Shown: positions 8,490 through 20,834 of the stretch, piece by piece
Position numbering within the stretch: position 1 is the stretch's first letter
Layout: the number at the start of each line of letters is the position of its first letter
NCBI GenBank assembly: GCA_028751875.1
Contig: CM054140.1
Span: 48,406,673-48,470,672, forward strand
Length of the DNA: 64,000 nucleotides
Direction of reading: 5' to 3'
Origin: Rapana venosa
Lineage: Eukaryota; Mollusca; Gastropoda; Neogastropoda; Muricidae
Position numbers and translations under genes: made by a program
The notes under the pieces: generated by a model
Told to the model about the DNA's origin: nothing
What the model saw: only the letters and a program-made list of their open reading frames with translations
Databases searched by the model: none

Positions 8490-10730
8490 TCTTCGTGCCA
8501 GCTGACATTCTCTTCCGTCTGTGCCAAATTACTTACATCTCTGTTCATCTGTGCCATGTTACATCCACTCCTATCTGTGCCATATTACATCTAGTTCTAT
8601 CTGCATCTATATCGATTCATTTCCGTTTATGCCATACCACATACACTTCCATTTATGCCAAATTACCTCCACTTCCATCTGTGACAAATTACATTCACTC
8701 AATCTGTGCCATAGTGCATCCATTCCATCTGTTCCATATTACATCCACTTCCATCTGTGCCAAGTTACATTCCCTTCCATCTTTGCCATATTACACCCAC
8801 TTCCATCTGTGCCTATTACACCAACTTCCATCCATGCCAAATTACATCTACTTATATCTATGCCATATCACATCCACTTTATATATGCCATGTTACATTC
8901 ACTTCCATCTGTGCCTGTTACACCTACTTCCATCTTTGCCATATTACGTCCCTCTTCCATCTACGTCATATCACATCCCCTTCCTTAAATGCCATGTTAC
9001 ATCCACTTCCGTCTACGCCATGTTGCATACACTTCCGTCTGTTCTATGTTAAATACATATATGCCATGTTACATCTACTTTCATAATATGCCATATTAAA
9101 TACATTTCCGTCTATGCCATATTGCATCCATGTTGCATTTGTTACATCCATTGTTGTTCAACCCTCTTCTACGTATTGCTATTCATCTGTCATCGGACAT
9201 CTTCATAGTATGCCATCTTACATTCTCTTTCAATTATGTCATATAGAATCCTCTTTTTATGCCATTTGGATTTTCTTCTGTGTATGCCATCTAACATCAT
9301 CATATATTTGTGTCGTACTACATCCTCTTCCAGTTATGACACGCTGCAACCCTTCCATCTACGACAACTGACACCCTCTTCCATCCCTGCTATGTTACAT
9401 CCACTTCCATCAGTACTATGTGACACCAGCTTCCATCTGTGCTATGCTCCTTCTTCCATCTGTGCTATGTTACACATCCTTCCATCAGTACTATGTGACA
9501 CCAGCTTCCATCTGTGCTATGCTCCTTCTTCCATGTTACAACCCCTTCCATCAATACTATGTGACACCAGCTTCCATCTGTGCTATGTTACACACCCTTC
9601 CATCAATAGTATGTGACACCAGCTTCCATCTGTGCTATGCTCCTTCTTCCATGTTACATCCCCTTCCATCAATACTATGTGACACCTCTTCCATCTGTGC
9701 TATGCTCTCTTCATCTGTGCTATGTTACACCCCCTTCTATCAATACTATATGACACCAGCTTCCATCTGTGCTATGCTCCTTCTTCCATCTGTGCTATGT
9801 TACACATCCTTCCATCTATACCCTGTTATACCTCTTCCATCTGTGCTATGCTCCTTCTTCCATGTTACACCCCCTTCCATCAATACCATGTGACACCAGC
9901 TTCCATCTGTGCTATGCTCCTTCTTCCATCTGTGCTATGTTACATCCTTCCATCTATACCCTGTTATACCTCTTCCATCTGTGCTATGCTCCTTCTTCCA
10001 TGTTACACCCCCTTCCATCAATACCATGTGACACCAGCTTCCATCTGTGCTATGCTCCTTCTTCCATCTGTGCTATGTTACACATCCTTCCATCTATACC
10101 CTGTGACACCTCTTCCATCTGTGCTATGTTCCTTCTTCCATCTATGCCATGCTATAATCGCTTTCATGTATGCCTTGTTATAAATTCCTCCGCCTGTGTC
10201 AGGCCAAGCTATCGTCTATCTAAATATTAGTCTGACATATTTTATTTATATCCTCTGACACCTTCTTCCAGCTGGCGGTCTTCTTCCATCTATGCCACAA
10301 CATATATCATCTTCTTCTATCTATGTCTTTTTGCATCATTTTTCAGCTTGCAATAAGAAACCCTTTTCTTTACTACTCTAATCCTCCTCCATTGTGTCAT
10401 GGTATGTTACATTTTCTTCCATTTATGACTTTTGAAATCCATATACTGTTTTAATCCTCTAGTATTTGTGCCATCTGACATCTTCTTCAATTATTACAAT
10501 CTGACATCTTCTAGCTATGCCATCTGAAATCTTCTAGCTATGCCATCTGAAATCTTCTTCTGTGGTATTTCAATCTTCCCTCTGGGCCATGTGGCATTTG
10601 ATATCCTCTTTCATTGATGCCATGTTAACTCTCTTCCGTCAATGCCATGTTACGTCTTCCATTTACGCTAACTAGCAAACATCTTCAACTTTATATGCCA
10701 TCTGACATTCTCTTCCATTTTTTAAAATTC
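8490..10730 (+). repeat. Large 24-27-bp minisatellite with higher-order units
   Basis: Built from units like TTACATCCACTTCCATCTGT GCCATAT. The centre (about 9370-10140) is homogenised into longer repeats of about 115-145 bp with TGCTATGCTCCTTCTTCCAT and ACACCAGCTTCCATCTGTGC. Both edges are degenerate. The open frames over it are repeat artefacts. Confidence 0.85.
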
Positions 10731-12168
10731 ATTTTTGTTTTCATCTATGCTATAGTAATATGAAAAGGGAGTCTTTATTTCATGGAATAAAAATATCAAC
10801 AACAAAGAACAGTTGAAATATTTCTGCTGGTTAAAACGCTTGCTTTTCTGGTGGCCGTACAATTATGGAGAAGAATTTTGTTTTTTTTGATAAAAAGAGT
10901 GTTCACTTTTCGAGTTGTGGTTTGATCTCACTTACCTATACTAACGATCTGAATTGAATGATGGTGTGATGCTGCATGCTCTCAATCTTTCTGTTTTATC
11001 TCTTTCTTCATTTTTTTTGCCTTCTGAAATTTCTTCCTCTCTTTGCCTATCTGCATGTCTGCCTGTTCTTCTTCTCCTGTTTGTTTCTTTGTTTTTTTCA
11101 TTCTTTCTTTTCTTCTGTCATTTAAAAACCTCTCTGTTATGTTATTTAAAAATAACAGTCTTACTGTATCTGTCTATCAGTTCTCTGAACTACGAATTTA
11201 ATTGCATACCTTTTAAAAATCTGATTTGCAATTATTTGCAAATTATCAATATATTTAAGTTCTCTATATTCTGATAAGTAGTCTCTTTAAGTTCTTTTGT
11301 GACAAAATTTTTAAAATCTCGTCTGAGTTACTACTTTGTTACAAAATTCACCTTGTTTTATAGATTGTAGCTTCCAATGATTTTAAAGCTTTTTTATTAG
11401 TGATTTTGTTCAAACAAAATATGGACTTTTGCTCGGTTAATTTAAATAATCTTTTGTAGGATCGTATTCTGTGCATTTGGAAATGAAATATTCCTACACA
11501 CATTTCTATGTTAAAAACTCCATGTGAATAACAAATTTCTTGCTATCTCTAGCGTATTTGTGATGCCTGTATATCCAACCTGTTTTTTATGAACAAAATT
11601 TTTCCTGAAAAAAAAGCATAGTCAGAGACAGTGAATTCAGTAACCGAAGGTTAACACTGTGGTAAAACATCCAGTGACTGAATTGCACGTGTCTGACAAT
11701 GCATGTATGAGGAAGAAATTTTTATTTTTTAGTGTTGAAATGGAGCAAAATTATGCCAGTATTATTGTAATTAAAAGTACTCCATGGTTATTTTTATAAA
11801 CGAGATTTGAGGTAGAAGTATAATGAAAAAAACTGATATGAAAAACTGTTATGCAAAACTTAGGCTGTTATCAGCACATTACTGATAATATAGAAGGTGA
11901 GGTTAGGCCTACACGTAAATTCTAATTTCATTGTGGTTATTATACACAAGATACGAAATCTCATTAAGAAAACGTTTATTTCGTTAAAAAAAATTTAATA
12001 TATATTTTTTTTAAAGTGAGATTAATAACCTTTTCTGCATCAGTCACCTTTTAATTTATTTTTGGGCTGGTTTGCTCTGTGTGACTTGATTTTTCTTGGT
12101 CTTAGTTCTTTCTCTACTAACTTCCCAACTTCCTCACGGCACGGCCCCCTGCCCCTCCTCTCTTGCAG

Positions 12169-12321
12169 GCAACGGCACGTGGGCAGAGTGGGAGGCCTGG
12201 AGCGCATGCGACTCGCAGTGTGGACCGGGCACTCAGACACGTGTGCGCACGTGCATCAGTAGTCAGCCGTGTGTGGGGCCTAGCAACAGCACACAGAAGT
12301 GCTACGCCGAAAACTGCCCTG
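12169..12321 (+). CDS. Exon 7: TSP1 repeat T4 (short)
   Basis: Encodes GNGTWAEWEAWSACDSQCGP, then TQTRVRTC, SQPC, TQKC and AENCPG. It is the shortest TSP1 exon (153 bp); the loop between cysteines 3 and 4 is reduced to five residues and lacks the GG pattern. All three Trp are kept, but the residue before cysteine 2 is Gln, so the O-fucosylation consensus is lost. Two sequons (NGT, NST) are present. Acceptor CTCTCTTGCAG|GC is strong; donor CCTG|GTATGA is moderate. Phase 1-1. Confidence 0.9.
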
Positions 12322-12716
12322 GTATGACCTCACTTGCCACGCCAGAGCCTGCAGCAGTCGTACGCCAGCTAGTCTCTGTGTGGTGGTCTTGATGTGGTTG
12401 TTGGTTTTTTTTTTGTTGCGTCGTGCTCTTTTTAATTAACAACACTTTTTACTGAACTGAACTTGAGTTTTTTAAAAAACTCTTTTGAGGAAAAAGAAAG
12501 GAATGTTGAAAACCAACGAAAGTTGTACTGTAACTGTCGTCATGGTTTTTTTTTTTTGAACGTCCAGATTGATGCAGTTATATTAACGCTGCTTACAACT
12601 ATGTCGACCACAAAGGTTACATCAGTTCGTGTTTATTGACCAATCACACTCACTGACAACACACACACAACACACACACACAACACACACACACACACAC
12701 ATACACATACACCACA

Positions 12717-12761
<45 letters not shown>

Positions 12762-13779
12762 ACACCACATTGCTGAAGTATTGGAAAGTAAAAAAAAACC
12801 CGGAAAACCTGCTAGACCTATCCCTCAAAACTTGGGACTGCATCCTTCTTAATTAAGCTATCAGGGAAAAAGAGCACAGCGCATATTGTTTCTTAATAAA
12901 TATACGTTGCTAGTTTAGTCCCTCGCTTTCCATGAACTCGCTCGTTCCCGTGGCTTTGTAGTATGAACCCAGTGCATTGTCCTGCTTGTCATAACCAACT
13001 TTTCTTCTCTGCACGTTTCTTTACTAACCAAGTGCCTGGTTGTGTTTTTTTTTAAAGGAATGAATGCATTTTTTTGGATACATTTTTTTAAAGGCCTGTT
13101 CTTGCACATTGCATGCAGCGTCACTTTTTTATATTGAGAATACGATTTTATCTTCATTATCTTGCAATGTTCACTGAATACATACACTACAGCAGGAACA
13201 GAGCGATTAACACTTGTAATTGTAGTGTTACTTTGGGCACTAAGCGCATGTTGCATATGAAACAGTTTCAAACTCAGTTTATACTGCATGTGCTGCGATG
13301 CTACTTTCTGCAAGCCTTAGGCGTCCACCAAAAAAGCAAGCGAAAATTAGAGGAATACACCGCAACCAAATCGGCGACTTCATCATTTGACAAAAAAAAT
13401 AAAATCAGCTAGCAAACTTGCGTCCAATCAAAGTGAGTTCCTCCATATCATTACTTTAATGTCTGGGTACGTTCTTCACAGGTCGTCAAAAAACAGCAGG
13501 AAAATCAGCCTGTATAACAAAGAACAACAAAAAACATCTTCTCTACATGGGAGACAAGACCTAGAAAATCGACACATTCGTAGACTTAAGTTCGCCCCCT
13601 CCCTCCCCCCCCCCCCCCACCCCTCCCTCCGCTCTCGCTCGCTTTTGAGGTCGGTATTGCCACTTAACCCAATCTTGCGCTAGTTCTCTCGTCTCTTGGC
13701 TAAGGAAGGTCTGTGCAACTTGGATGTACGTACATAACCAATGCTCTTGCAAAACCTTCCCCCGTTACCACGTGCTCAG
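12322..13779 (+). other. Intron 7
   Basis: Holds a CA microsatellite (12655-12762), otherwise AT-rich unique sequence, and a C-run with a pyrimidine tract (13595-13640) ahead of the acceptor. No gene was seen. Confidence 0.7.
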
Positions 13780-13944
13780 TCGACGGCAAGTGGACCGATT
13801 GGACGGATTGGTCCGCTTGCTCTCTCTCCTGCGGGAATGGAACCCAGGGTCGCACACGCACCTGCCTCGGCCCGTTCTACGAGGGAGCCGACTGCCAAGG
13901 CCACACTTCCGAGAGGCAGGGGTGCAAAGTCCGCGAGTGTCCCG
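13780..13944 (+). CDS. Exon 8: TSP1 repeat T5
   Basis: First of fourteen 165-bp TSP1 exons. Encodes VDGKWTDWTDWSACSLSCGN, then GRTRTC, GPFYEGADC, RQGC and RECPG. It has six cysteines, three Trp, a CSLSCGNG fucosylation consensus and the sequon NGT. Acceptor GTGCTCAG|TC and donor CCCG|GTGAGT (strong), phase 1-1. The GPF-x2-G-x2-C loop defines the subtype shared with T6, T10-T12, T14, T15 and T17. Confidence 0.94.
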
Positions 13945-13974
13945 GTGAGTGCAAGGAGGAGATCATGTCTGTGT

Positions 13975-13975
<1 letters not shown>

Positions 13976-14005
<30 letters not shown>

Positions 14006-14008
14006 CTA

Positions 14009-14069
<61 letters not shown>
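13976..14069 (+). repeat. (TA)n(CTAT)n microsatellite just after the T5 donor
   Basis: Starts about 30 bp inside intron 8. Confidence 0.9.
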
Positions 14070-14070
<1 letters not shown>

Positions 14071-14353
14071 CAGTTTAGCCCCTATTCACATTTATTGATT
14101 TTTGACGGGACATGTCTTGTGTTGTTGAGTGAGTGGAAAGTGTTGCTTTGTGAGGCTGCAGCGAGTGTTTGTAATTTTCGGGGGGTGGTCAAATTTATGT
14201 TCTGTTGTAGTCATTTTGGTTGTTTTTTTTTCAGAATAAGAGGAAGTTTGTGTGTGTGTGTGTGTGTGTGCGTGTGTGCGTGCGTGCGTGCGTTGTGTGT
14301 TGTGTGTGCGCGCGCGCGCGTGTGTGTGTGTGCGTGTTTAAATTTTTAAAATT

Positions 14354-14566
14354 TTATTCTTTTATATCGAGGATAATGGAATAAGCACTTACGTGCTTTT
14401 TTTTTTACATCCTGTCCCCGTGTGTATGCGGTTTTATAAATTGTCATCTGTTCCCACCGGCACGCGATGGCCTACTCTTATGAAAAGCGGAACAGGATTT
14501 AACGTGTGCGCAAGATGTTCTGCGTGCGTTCGCACACGGGGCATCGGTTTATAGTCTCATCCGAAA
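14354..14566 (-). mobile_element. tRNA-SINE family 1, head-less, minus
   Basis: Same extent as the copy at 5661, breaking off at the CATCCGAAAG core edge. Both flanks are TG or GA microsatellites. Confidence 0.8.
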
Positions 14567-14574
14567 GACACAAG

Positions 14575-14591
14575 TGTGTGTGTGTGTGTGT

Positions 14592-14634
<43 letters not shown>

Positions 14635-14654
14635 TAGAAAGAGAGAGAGGAGAG

Positions 14655-14702
<48 letters not shown>

Positions 14703-14955
14703 GTCAGTATTTGCATTTAAAACCAATCTTAAGATAATGTTCAAGCACTCGCCACCCCCCTTCCCCACCCACCCAACTATCATTGCTCTAGATAATAATT
14801 ATTTCCTTGGCTGTGGTCTGTCGTGAAGTGGGGGTCCTAGGACACAGGCAGCACAGTGTACCTTGGTTGCCCAAAATGTGATTGAGTGAGTGGGGAGAGT
14901 AGTTGATATGAAGAGCAGCTCAAAATCTTCGCACCACACGTGCAGTTAAGCTGGA

Positions 14956-15000
<45 letters not shown>

Positions 15001-15013
15001 GTCAATCTGTCTA

Positions 15014-15068
<55 letters not shown>

Positions 15069-15297
15069 GTTTCTCTCTCTCTCTTCATTTATGTATATAT
15101 ATATAGCTTTGCTTTTCTTTTGTTTAGGGGGCTTATATGAGTGACTTAGTACAAGGGTTGGAATGGAATTTGCGCCTTATACGGAGACACATTCATATTG
15201 TTACACACACTTATTTCCTACCTGAGACTTTCCCCTCATAATTATCTGTCCTTAATTTTCCACAGCATCCTTCACCTCCTAAGTGTGTTCGTGAGTG

Positions 15298-15334
<37 letters not shown>

Positions 15335-15347
15335 GTGTGTGTGTGTA

Positions 15348-15384
<37 letters not shown>

Positions 15385-15410
15385 TGTGCGTGCGTACGTG
15401 CGTGCACGCG
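14575..15410 (+). repeat. TG/GA, CTAT/CTGT and TG microsatellites
   Basis: Tracts at 14575-14700, 14956-15085 and 15300-15410. Confidence 0.88.
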
Positions 15411-15518
15411 CATGGATTTTAAATCTGTTGTTCATTATGTTTAAGGAGAGTTGCATGATTTGAGTGCGATTTGTTTGTTTTTACAAGATTCAGCGCTATG
15501 TAAATTCTATATATTATA

Positions 15519-15552
<34 letters not shown>

Positions 15553-15584
15553 GACACATTCATATTGTCTCAATCATCGTCGTC

Positions 15585-15774
15585 TCACACACACACTCAC
15601 TCACACACACACATGACACACACATACACCCCCCCCCCCCCCCCCCACACACCACACACACCACACACACACCACACACCACACACATACAACACCACAC
15701 ACACATACACACAACACACACACACATACACCACACAACACACACACACACACACCACACCACACCACACCACA

Positions 15775-15840
<66 letters not shown>

Positions 15841-16133
15841 CACACACACACTCAACACACACACTCACACACACAACACACACACACAACACACACAATT
15901 TACAAAACCGCATACACACGGGGGCTGGATGTAAAAAAGCACATAAGTGCTTATTCCATTATCCTCGGTATAAAAGAATTATAAAAAAAAAAAAAATAAA
16001 ATACATAAAAAACAACACCACACACACACACCACACACACACCCCACACTCTCTCACACACCCCCAACACACACACGCACACCCCCCCCCCCACACCCAC
16101 CCACCCACCCACACAACACACACCACCCACCCC

Positions 16134-16166
<33 letters not shown>

Positions 16167-16333
16167 CACCACACACACCACCACACCACACCACACCACA
16201 CCACACAAACATACACCCCCCCCCCCACACACACACACAAAACACACAACACACACAACACCCCCCACCCCCCCACACAACACCCCCCCCCCCCCCACAC
16301 AACACCCCCCCACCCCCCCTCCCCCCCACACAC
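15585..16333 (+). repeat. CA and poly-C low-complexity block
   Basis: CA repeats mixed with C-runs of 7-17 bases (for example 15629-15647, 16082-16092, 16216-16227, 16284-16297). The minus strand is G-run-rich. Confidence 0.9.
15896..15985 (+). mobile_element. tRNA-SINE family 1, tail fragment
   Basis: The 3' part only (ACAAAACCGCATACACACGG to ATTATCCTCGGTATAAAAG), placed between CA-rich blocks. Confidence 0.75.
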
Positions 16334-16425
16334 ACACCCCGTCTCTTCCCCTCCGCCCTCCCTCCTCCCTTACTCTAAACCCTCCTACCCTCCCTGTGTC
16401 TGGCGGGATGCTTTGCTGTGACCAG

Positions 16426-16590
16426 TGGACGGAGTGTGGGAGCAGTGGCAGCAGTGGACCTCTTGCTCCTTGTCCTGCGGCAACGGCACGCGCTCCAGAA
16501 GCCGCACGTGCACCGGGCCCTTCCATCAAGGTCGGGACTGTGTCGGAGACGGAGAGCAGCGGGACTCCTGCAATACACACAACTGTCCAG
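16426..16590 (+). CDS. Exon 9: TSP1 repeat T6
   Basis: Encodes VDGVWEQWQQWTSCSLSCGN, then RSRSRTC, GPFHQGRDC, RDSC and THNCPG. A complete 165-bp module with six cysteines, three Trp, a CSLSCGNG fucosylation consensus and the sequon NGT. Acceptor TGTGACCAG|TG and donor CCAG|GTAAAG, phase 1-1. The polypyrimidine signal is supplied mainly by the CT-rich stretch at 16318-16400, next to a CA/C microsatellite block. The ending CNTHNCPG is close to that of T13, T16 and T18. Confidence 0.94.
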
Positions 16591-16990
16591 GTAAAGTGGA
16601 CATCGTCGTTTCTGTTCTTCAGTTTTTCTCGTGTCAGATTATGGCCTCCTGACCTTGTCCCTTCTTACTGTTATCTGCTGTTGGGGTGGTGTTTTTGTGT
16701 GGGTTGTTTTTTTGCGAGACTGCATGGGGAAAGACGATTTAAAATATTGGATTGAGAGACTAGTCTGGGGGAAAACAAGTTTAGACAGCCAGTTATATTA
16801 CCTTTATCGTTATGAAGACGAATGATGAAAAATGAAAAATAAAGATACTAATTAAAAAATAATAATTTCTGGATCCGTCATCTCATTGAGAAGAAAACTG
16901 CTTTTAGGGATTTTTTTTAATACTTTTGCTATTAGTGATCACCCTCAAATGCACAACAGTTCTTATATCTAACCTTGGGGCAGACTCTTG

Positions 16991-17204
16991 TGGTCCTTCG
17001 GATGAGACTATAAACCGAGGCCCCGTGTGCGAACGCACGCAGAACATCTTGCGCACACATTAAATCCTGTTCCGCTTTTCGGAAGAGTAGGACAATGTGT
17101 GCCGGTGGGAACAGATGACAGAATTTACAAAACCGCAAACACACGGGGACTTGATGTAAAAAAACACATGAGTGCTTATTCCACATCCTCGATAAAAAAA
17201 AAAA
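16991..17204 (+). mobile_element. tRNA-SINE family 1, head-less
   Basis: Begins at TCCTTCGGATGAGACTATAA and ends in the ATCCTCGATAAAAA tail. The break at the core edge matches other head-less copies. Confidence 0.8.
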
Positions 17205-18667
17205 GTGGTTGTTTGTTTTCCAATCACCATAAACCAAGTCAGGAATATACTCGTTTTCGAGGAGCTTCAAAAAGACTGAAAAAAGGCAGACAGAAATGGT
17301 ACAAGCTACACGAGAGAAAAGTGGCTGTAGCAGGAGACAGAAACCTAGTTCAATCTTTAACGCAGTATTTAGGAGAGATGTGACCGTTTGACTTGAGCAT
17401 CATAGAACTCCCAGCTTTATGTTGCTTTCGGTGATACCTTGAAGTGTGCAGGTATGTCGTCTTTTGTTTCTTTCCAAAAATGAATGTGTTTAATGCAAAG
17501 AAGCACCCCTCCCCCCTTAAAGTCAGGTATGGTTTTGAAACACACTTTCTGTTCTGGGTTAAGATACGAAAGAAGAGAATGATAGCAAATTAAATTTTTA
17601 GCCATGTGAACTTTAATAAATCGGAACGCTGAAAATCCAAATTGATGCAGGTACACTTTTATTTCTGCCGAAGATTGAAAGAAAAGACCGATAGATAAGA
17701 AATTTTAATCACAAGATATTGGCTCGAAAGAAAACGTTTTGACCGATAATTTATGGCAGTTTTGGGTGGAAAGGGTGTCGGAATCATCGCAAATTTTCCT
17801 TATGCAGTCTTGCATTTCTGTGCTTGCTGTCTTCAGCCTGTTTCCTCTGTGGTGAAACTGTCGTTTAATACCCTTCCCCTTAGTAACTCTTTTCCAAATG
17901 TGTATGCTCTTCAATCTTGCTTGAATGACTATTTCTTTCTTATGTGACAACTGTTGTGTTTTATTTTGTTTAACTGTGGTTAAGAGACTGTTTTCCTTTC
18001 TTCGTAATTTGTATTCAATTTCTATAAGATGTAGATCAGACGTAACAAGTTTCCAGCTGGTATTATCCGCTTTGGCAGAGTGGCCATGCAGTACCAAAGT
18101 ACTCTTGGCAAGGGGAATATAAATCTGAGCCCAGGCACAGGTGTACATCCTGCCCAGAAGTGGGTTTGCTTGTGGACTTTGTTGAAAGACTGTGGCCAAG
18201 GCTTTTGTCAGCATGAGGAAAGTGCCAAGTCCTATTATTAAAATGTTGGTACATTTTCCCAACAAAGCAGAAAAAAATTATCTGAAGTTGAGGCATGGTT
18301 GCCTACAGGGAGAGGTATCAAAAGTTGGCTATCCACAATGTTTTTTCGTTCGGTGTGCACCTAGTCTCACAGTAGTTCCCAGGTATGAAAAGTGAGACGG
18401 TGCACGCTCTGGGTAACTCCTGTGGGGTTTAAAGCCAGGGAACGCTCAGATCAGCAACAACTATGAGAAGGTTGGCACCCCGTAGTTGAACATCACAGGC
18501 CATTTTCCAGTACCAAGGTGTCTGTTTCTTTCTGGCCTGTTGGACGCCAGAATTTGTTACGCACCTTCAGAGGATTTCTTCCTGTAGTGAAGGATCCAGG
18601 TTGTTATGCTAGGAGCTTTAGACGAAGATAATCCCCACAAAGCGTAAAATTTTGATGTAGGCTGGCT

Positions 18668-18985
18668 TTGCGACTGAGCTATCACTGTCGTTAGTTAGTA
18701 GGGGCTCAGGAGGCAGATAACTGTTGTCAGTACGGACTCAGAGGCAGTGTCATGCGTGTGCTAAGCTCAGAACAGGCACCACCGAACACCACCAAAGTGA
18801 TCCAGCAGCAGCGCAGGGCCTCTCTGGCTGGTGGCCCCACTGCAGCCTGACATTGATTGACCCTCTGTGGACTTCAGAGCCCGAAAAAGTGACATATAAG
18901 ACCTTGGGGGATGGCTTGGATGGAGAGACCGGAATGAACGGCGTGGGAACACCACTGCAGGAACGTTATTGAAGAGGAGGCAGCA
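18668..18985 (+). repeat. Dispersed repeat, copy 1
   Basis: Shares about 300 bp with the reverse complement of 47337-47625, including GACTGAGCTATCACTGTCGT, CTCAGAACAGGCACCAC and CTGGCTGGTGGCCCCAC. No tRNA boxes were recognised. Type unknown. Confidence 0.7.
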
Positions 18986-20007
18986 AAAAAACAAAAAGCA
19001 AACATTAATGTAGGTCTTGGCACTTTGCTTACATTATTAAATGAAAACTTGCCCTGGGCCAAACTAATCTGTTGTTGTGTGACTGGCAGACTGAATCATG
19101 GTCATTAGTACTATGTTAAACCAGGGTGACTTGGTACGTCTGATAAATGCCTTATATTAGTAGTACATTTTGCTTTATTTTGGTCATTGAAACGCTCTCT
19201 TGTTCTGTCTTGTCCATGTGTGTGCTTTGCTGTTTCTTGATCTCTTTCTTGGGTCGTTCTGTCGTTTTCCTTATTGAATTGGCTATGTAGACAGTGCTAT
19301 AAGCATGTATAATCTCTTGCCATTTTTTTCATCTTTTGGATAATGATAAAACAATTTATTGATGCTTTTTCTGCTTTTCTTCGTTTATATTTGGAATACG
19401 CTTTCATCAACTCTTTTGATGACTTACCAAATCAAGAACTGGGAATCAAGACAACTGTATTAGTTCAGAAAAACTTGGTTCTTGATTCTTGATCTGGATT
19501 TTGTTCATCTCAGCTTGATAACGAACTCTCCAAAAATGTGTGTGTGTGTGTGTGTGTGTGCGCGTGCGTGCGTGCGTACGTGCGTGTGTATGTGTGTGTG
19601 CGTGAATGAATGAGCAAGCATAATTGGTTATACAAGCTGTTTGTTTCTCAGTAGAGTGTAGTTTGAGTTTTTGTGTTGATTTCTGAAGACTTGCTAAAAG
19701 CTACTCTGCATGTTGTTCTCGAATGACAGAAGAGATGGATTTCATGTCATACGTGCTGTGTTCTTCTTCTCCTTTGTCCCCCTGCTCTCCTGTCGGCAGA
19801 TCGTGCTGGTAACACCCTTTCTCTGTGTTTCAACACGCTTATTATGTTTCGGCTTGAACTGACCCATGCAGCTTTTGTCTTACCATCTCCCTTTGTGCTC
19901 TTTTCTCCTTCTTCCTGCTTCTCCCGCTTTCCTCTTCGTCGTCTCCTTCTCCTTCCCGTCATGTGACGTGGCTTGCGATCACGTGACTTGCCTTGACGCA
20001 TGCGTAG

Positions 20008-20172
20008 TGGACGGCGAGTGGTTGCAATGGGAACAGTGGCAGCCGTGTAACGTGACCTGCGGCGGGGGATCCCAGATCAGAGAGCGCAGGTGCAACACTC
20101 CCAAATTCGGCGGCAAGACTTGCCACGGCGCTTCTAAGGAAACTCGCGATTGCGGTCATACTACCTGTCCCA
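20008..20172 (+). CDS. Exon 10: TSP1 repeat T7
   Basis: Encodes VDGEWLQWEQWQPCNVTCGG, then QIRERRC, FGGKTC, TRDC and HTTCPS. 165 bp, phase 1-1, six cysteines, three Trp and a CNVTCGGG consensus. The sequon NVT overlaps the fucosylation motif, so the two modifications could compete on adjacent residues (inference). The acceptor ATGCGTAG|TG has no adjacent pyrimidine tract; the pyrimidine-rich stretch lies 45-140 bp upstream, suggesting a distant branch point. Donor CCCA|GTGGGT is moderate. The loop NTPKFGGKTC differs from the GPF subtype and resembles T18 (PPKYGG). Confidence 0.92.
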
Positions 20173-20465
20173 GTGGGTATCTTAGACATACGTGTTAAAC
20201 GGCTGTGTGCTGTGAATTGAGGGGCAGCTATATATAACTTTCTTTAGAATATATATATATATATAACCGTGACAAAAGAGATGCTTTTTTTTTGGGCCCA
20301 AAATTATTACATTCTACATATTTCGTTTGCGTATGACTACTTGGTTATAACTATAGCATTCTAGAAGAGTATATACTGTGTTTTTAACTTGCGTATATCT
20401 TTTTAGACCGACATGCATTTGAAAACGTTTGCAAATACAGACTTAAGCGTGAATTAAGGGGCATT

Positions 20466-20834
20466 GTGGATCGGTGGTCTAGAGGTAACGCACCTGCCTA
20501 GAAAGCGAGAAGTCTGGGCTCGAAGTATGTGGTGGTTCGATCCCCGTTTGGGCCAGAAACTTTTCCCCCCATCCACTAGACCGTGAGTGGTGGTCTGGGT
20601 GCTGATCTATCGGATGAGAGGATAAACCGAAGTCCCGTGTGCTACACATAATTATTTAGCGCACGTAAAAGAACCGACGGCAACAAAGGAGTTGTCCCTG
20701 GAAACAAATAAAGTTGCAGACAGGAACAGAAAAAACTAATGGGTGGGGCTGCTCTTGTGGCGACGTGCTCTCCCTGGGGAGAGCAGCCCAAAATTTCACG
20801 CAGAGAAATCTACCGTGACTTTTAAGTTGTATGG
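20466..20834 (+). mobile_element. tRNA-SINE family 2
   Basis: A-box-like GGTGGTCTAGAGGTAACGC and B box GGTTCGATCCC. The core CGGATGAGAGGATAAACCGA and AGTCCCGTGTGCTACACA is related to the family-1 core, and the 3' part holds GGGTGGGGCTGCTCTTGTGG. No clear TSD was identified. Confidence 0.82.

Larger units (their letters stand above)
6961..12168 (+). other. Intron 6
   Basis: A 5.2-kb intron. It holds CA/CG-rich (7195-7335) and TG/CG-rich (7487-7620) microsatellites, AT-rich unique sequence (7640-8480), and a 1.7-2.2 kb minisatellite (8490-10190, decaying to about 10730). AT-rich unique sequence continues to 12140. No exon-like Cys-rich frame was found. Confidence 0.7.
13945..16425 (+). other. 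Intron 8
   Basis: Exceptionally repeat-dense. It holds TA/CTAT (13976-14069), TG (14258-14338), a minus SINE family-1 copy (14354-14566), TG/GA (14575-14700), CTAT/CTGT (14956-15085), TG (15300-15410), a repeat tail with GATTCAGCGCTATGTAAATTC (15430-15552), CA/C-run blocks (15585-15893 and 16018-16333) and a plus SINE tail (15896-15985). Little unique sequence remains. Confidence 0.8.
16591..20007 (+). other. Intron 9
   Basis: Holds a plus-strand SINE family-1 copy lacking its head (16991-17204), AT-rich unique sequence, a dispersed repeat (18668-18985) matched in inverted orientation at 47337-47625, a TG/CG tract (19538-19600), and a long CT-rich tract (19860-19965) upstream of the T7 acceptor. 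No gene was recognised. Confidence 0.7.

Noticed and set aside
8495..10230. Several 100-185-codon frames rich in Cys, His, Pro and Ser
   Set aside because: They are translations of the roughly 25-bp minisatellite in different frames, with no splice sites or domain signature.
15565..16580. Long frames on both strands of poly-Cys/Val/Gly/His/Thr
   Set aside because: CA and C-run low-complexity sequence.
20466..20540. tRNA-like promoter boxes as possible tRNA gene
   Set aside because: The boxes are part of a longer repeated element with SINE body and tail; no cloverleaf that I could draw with correct stems.
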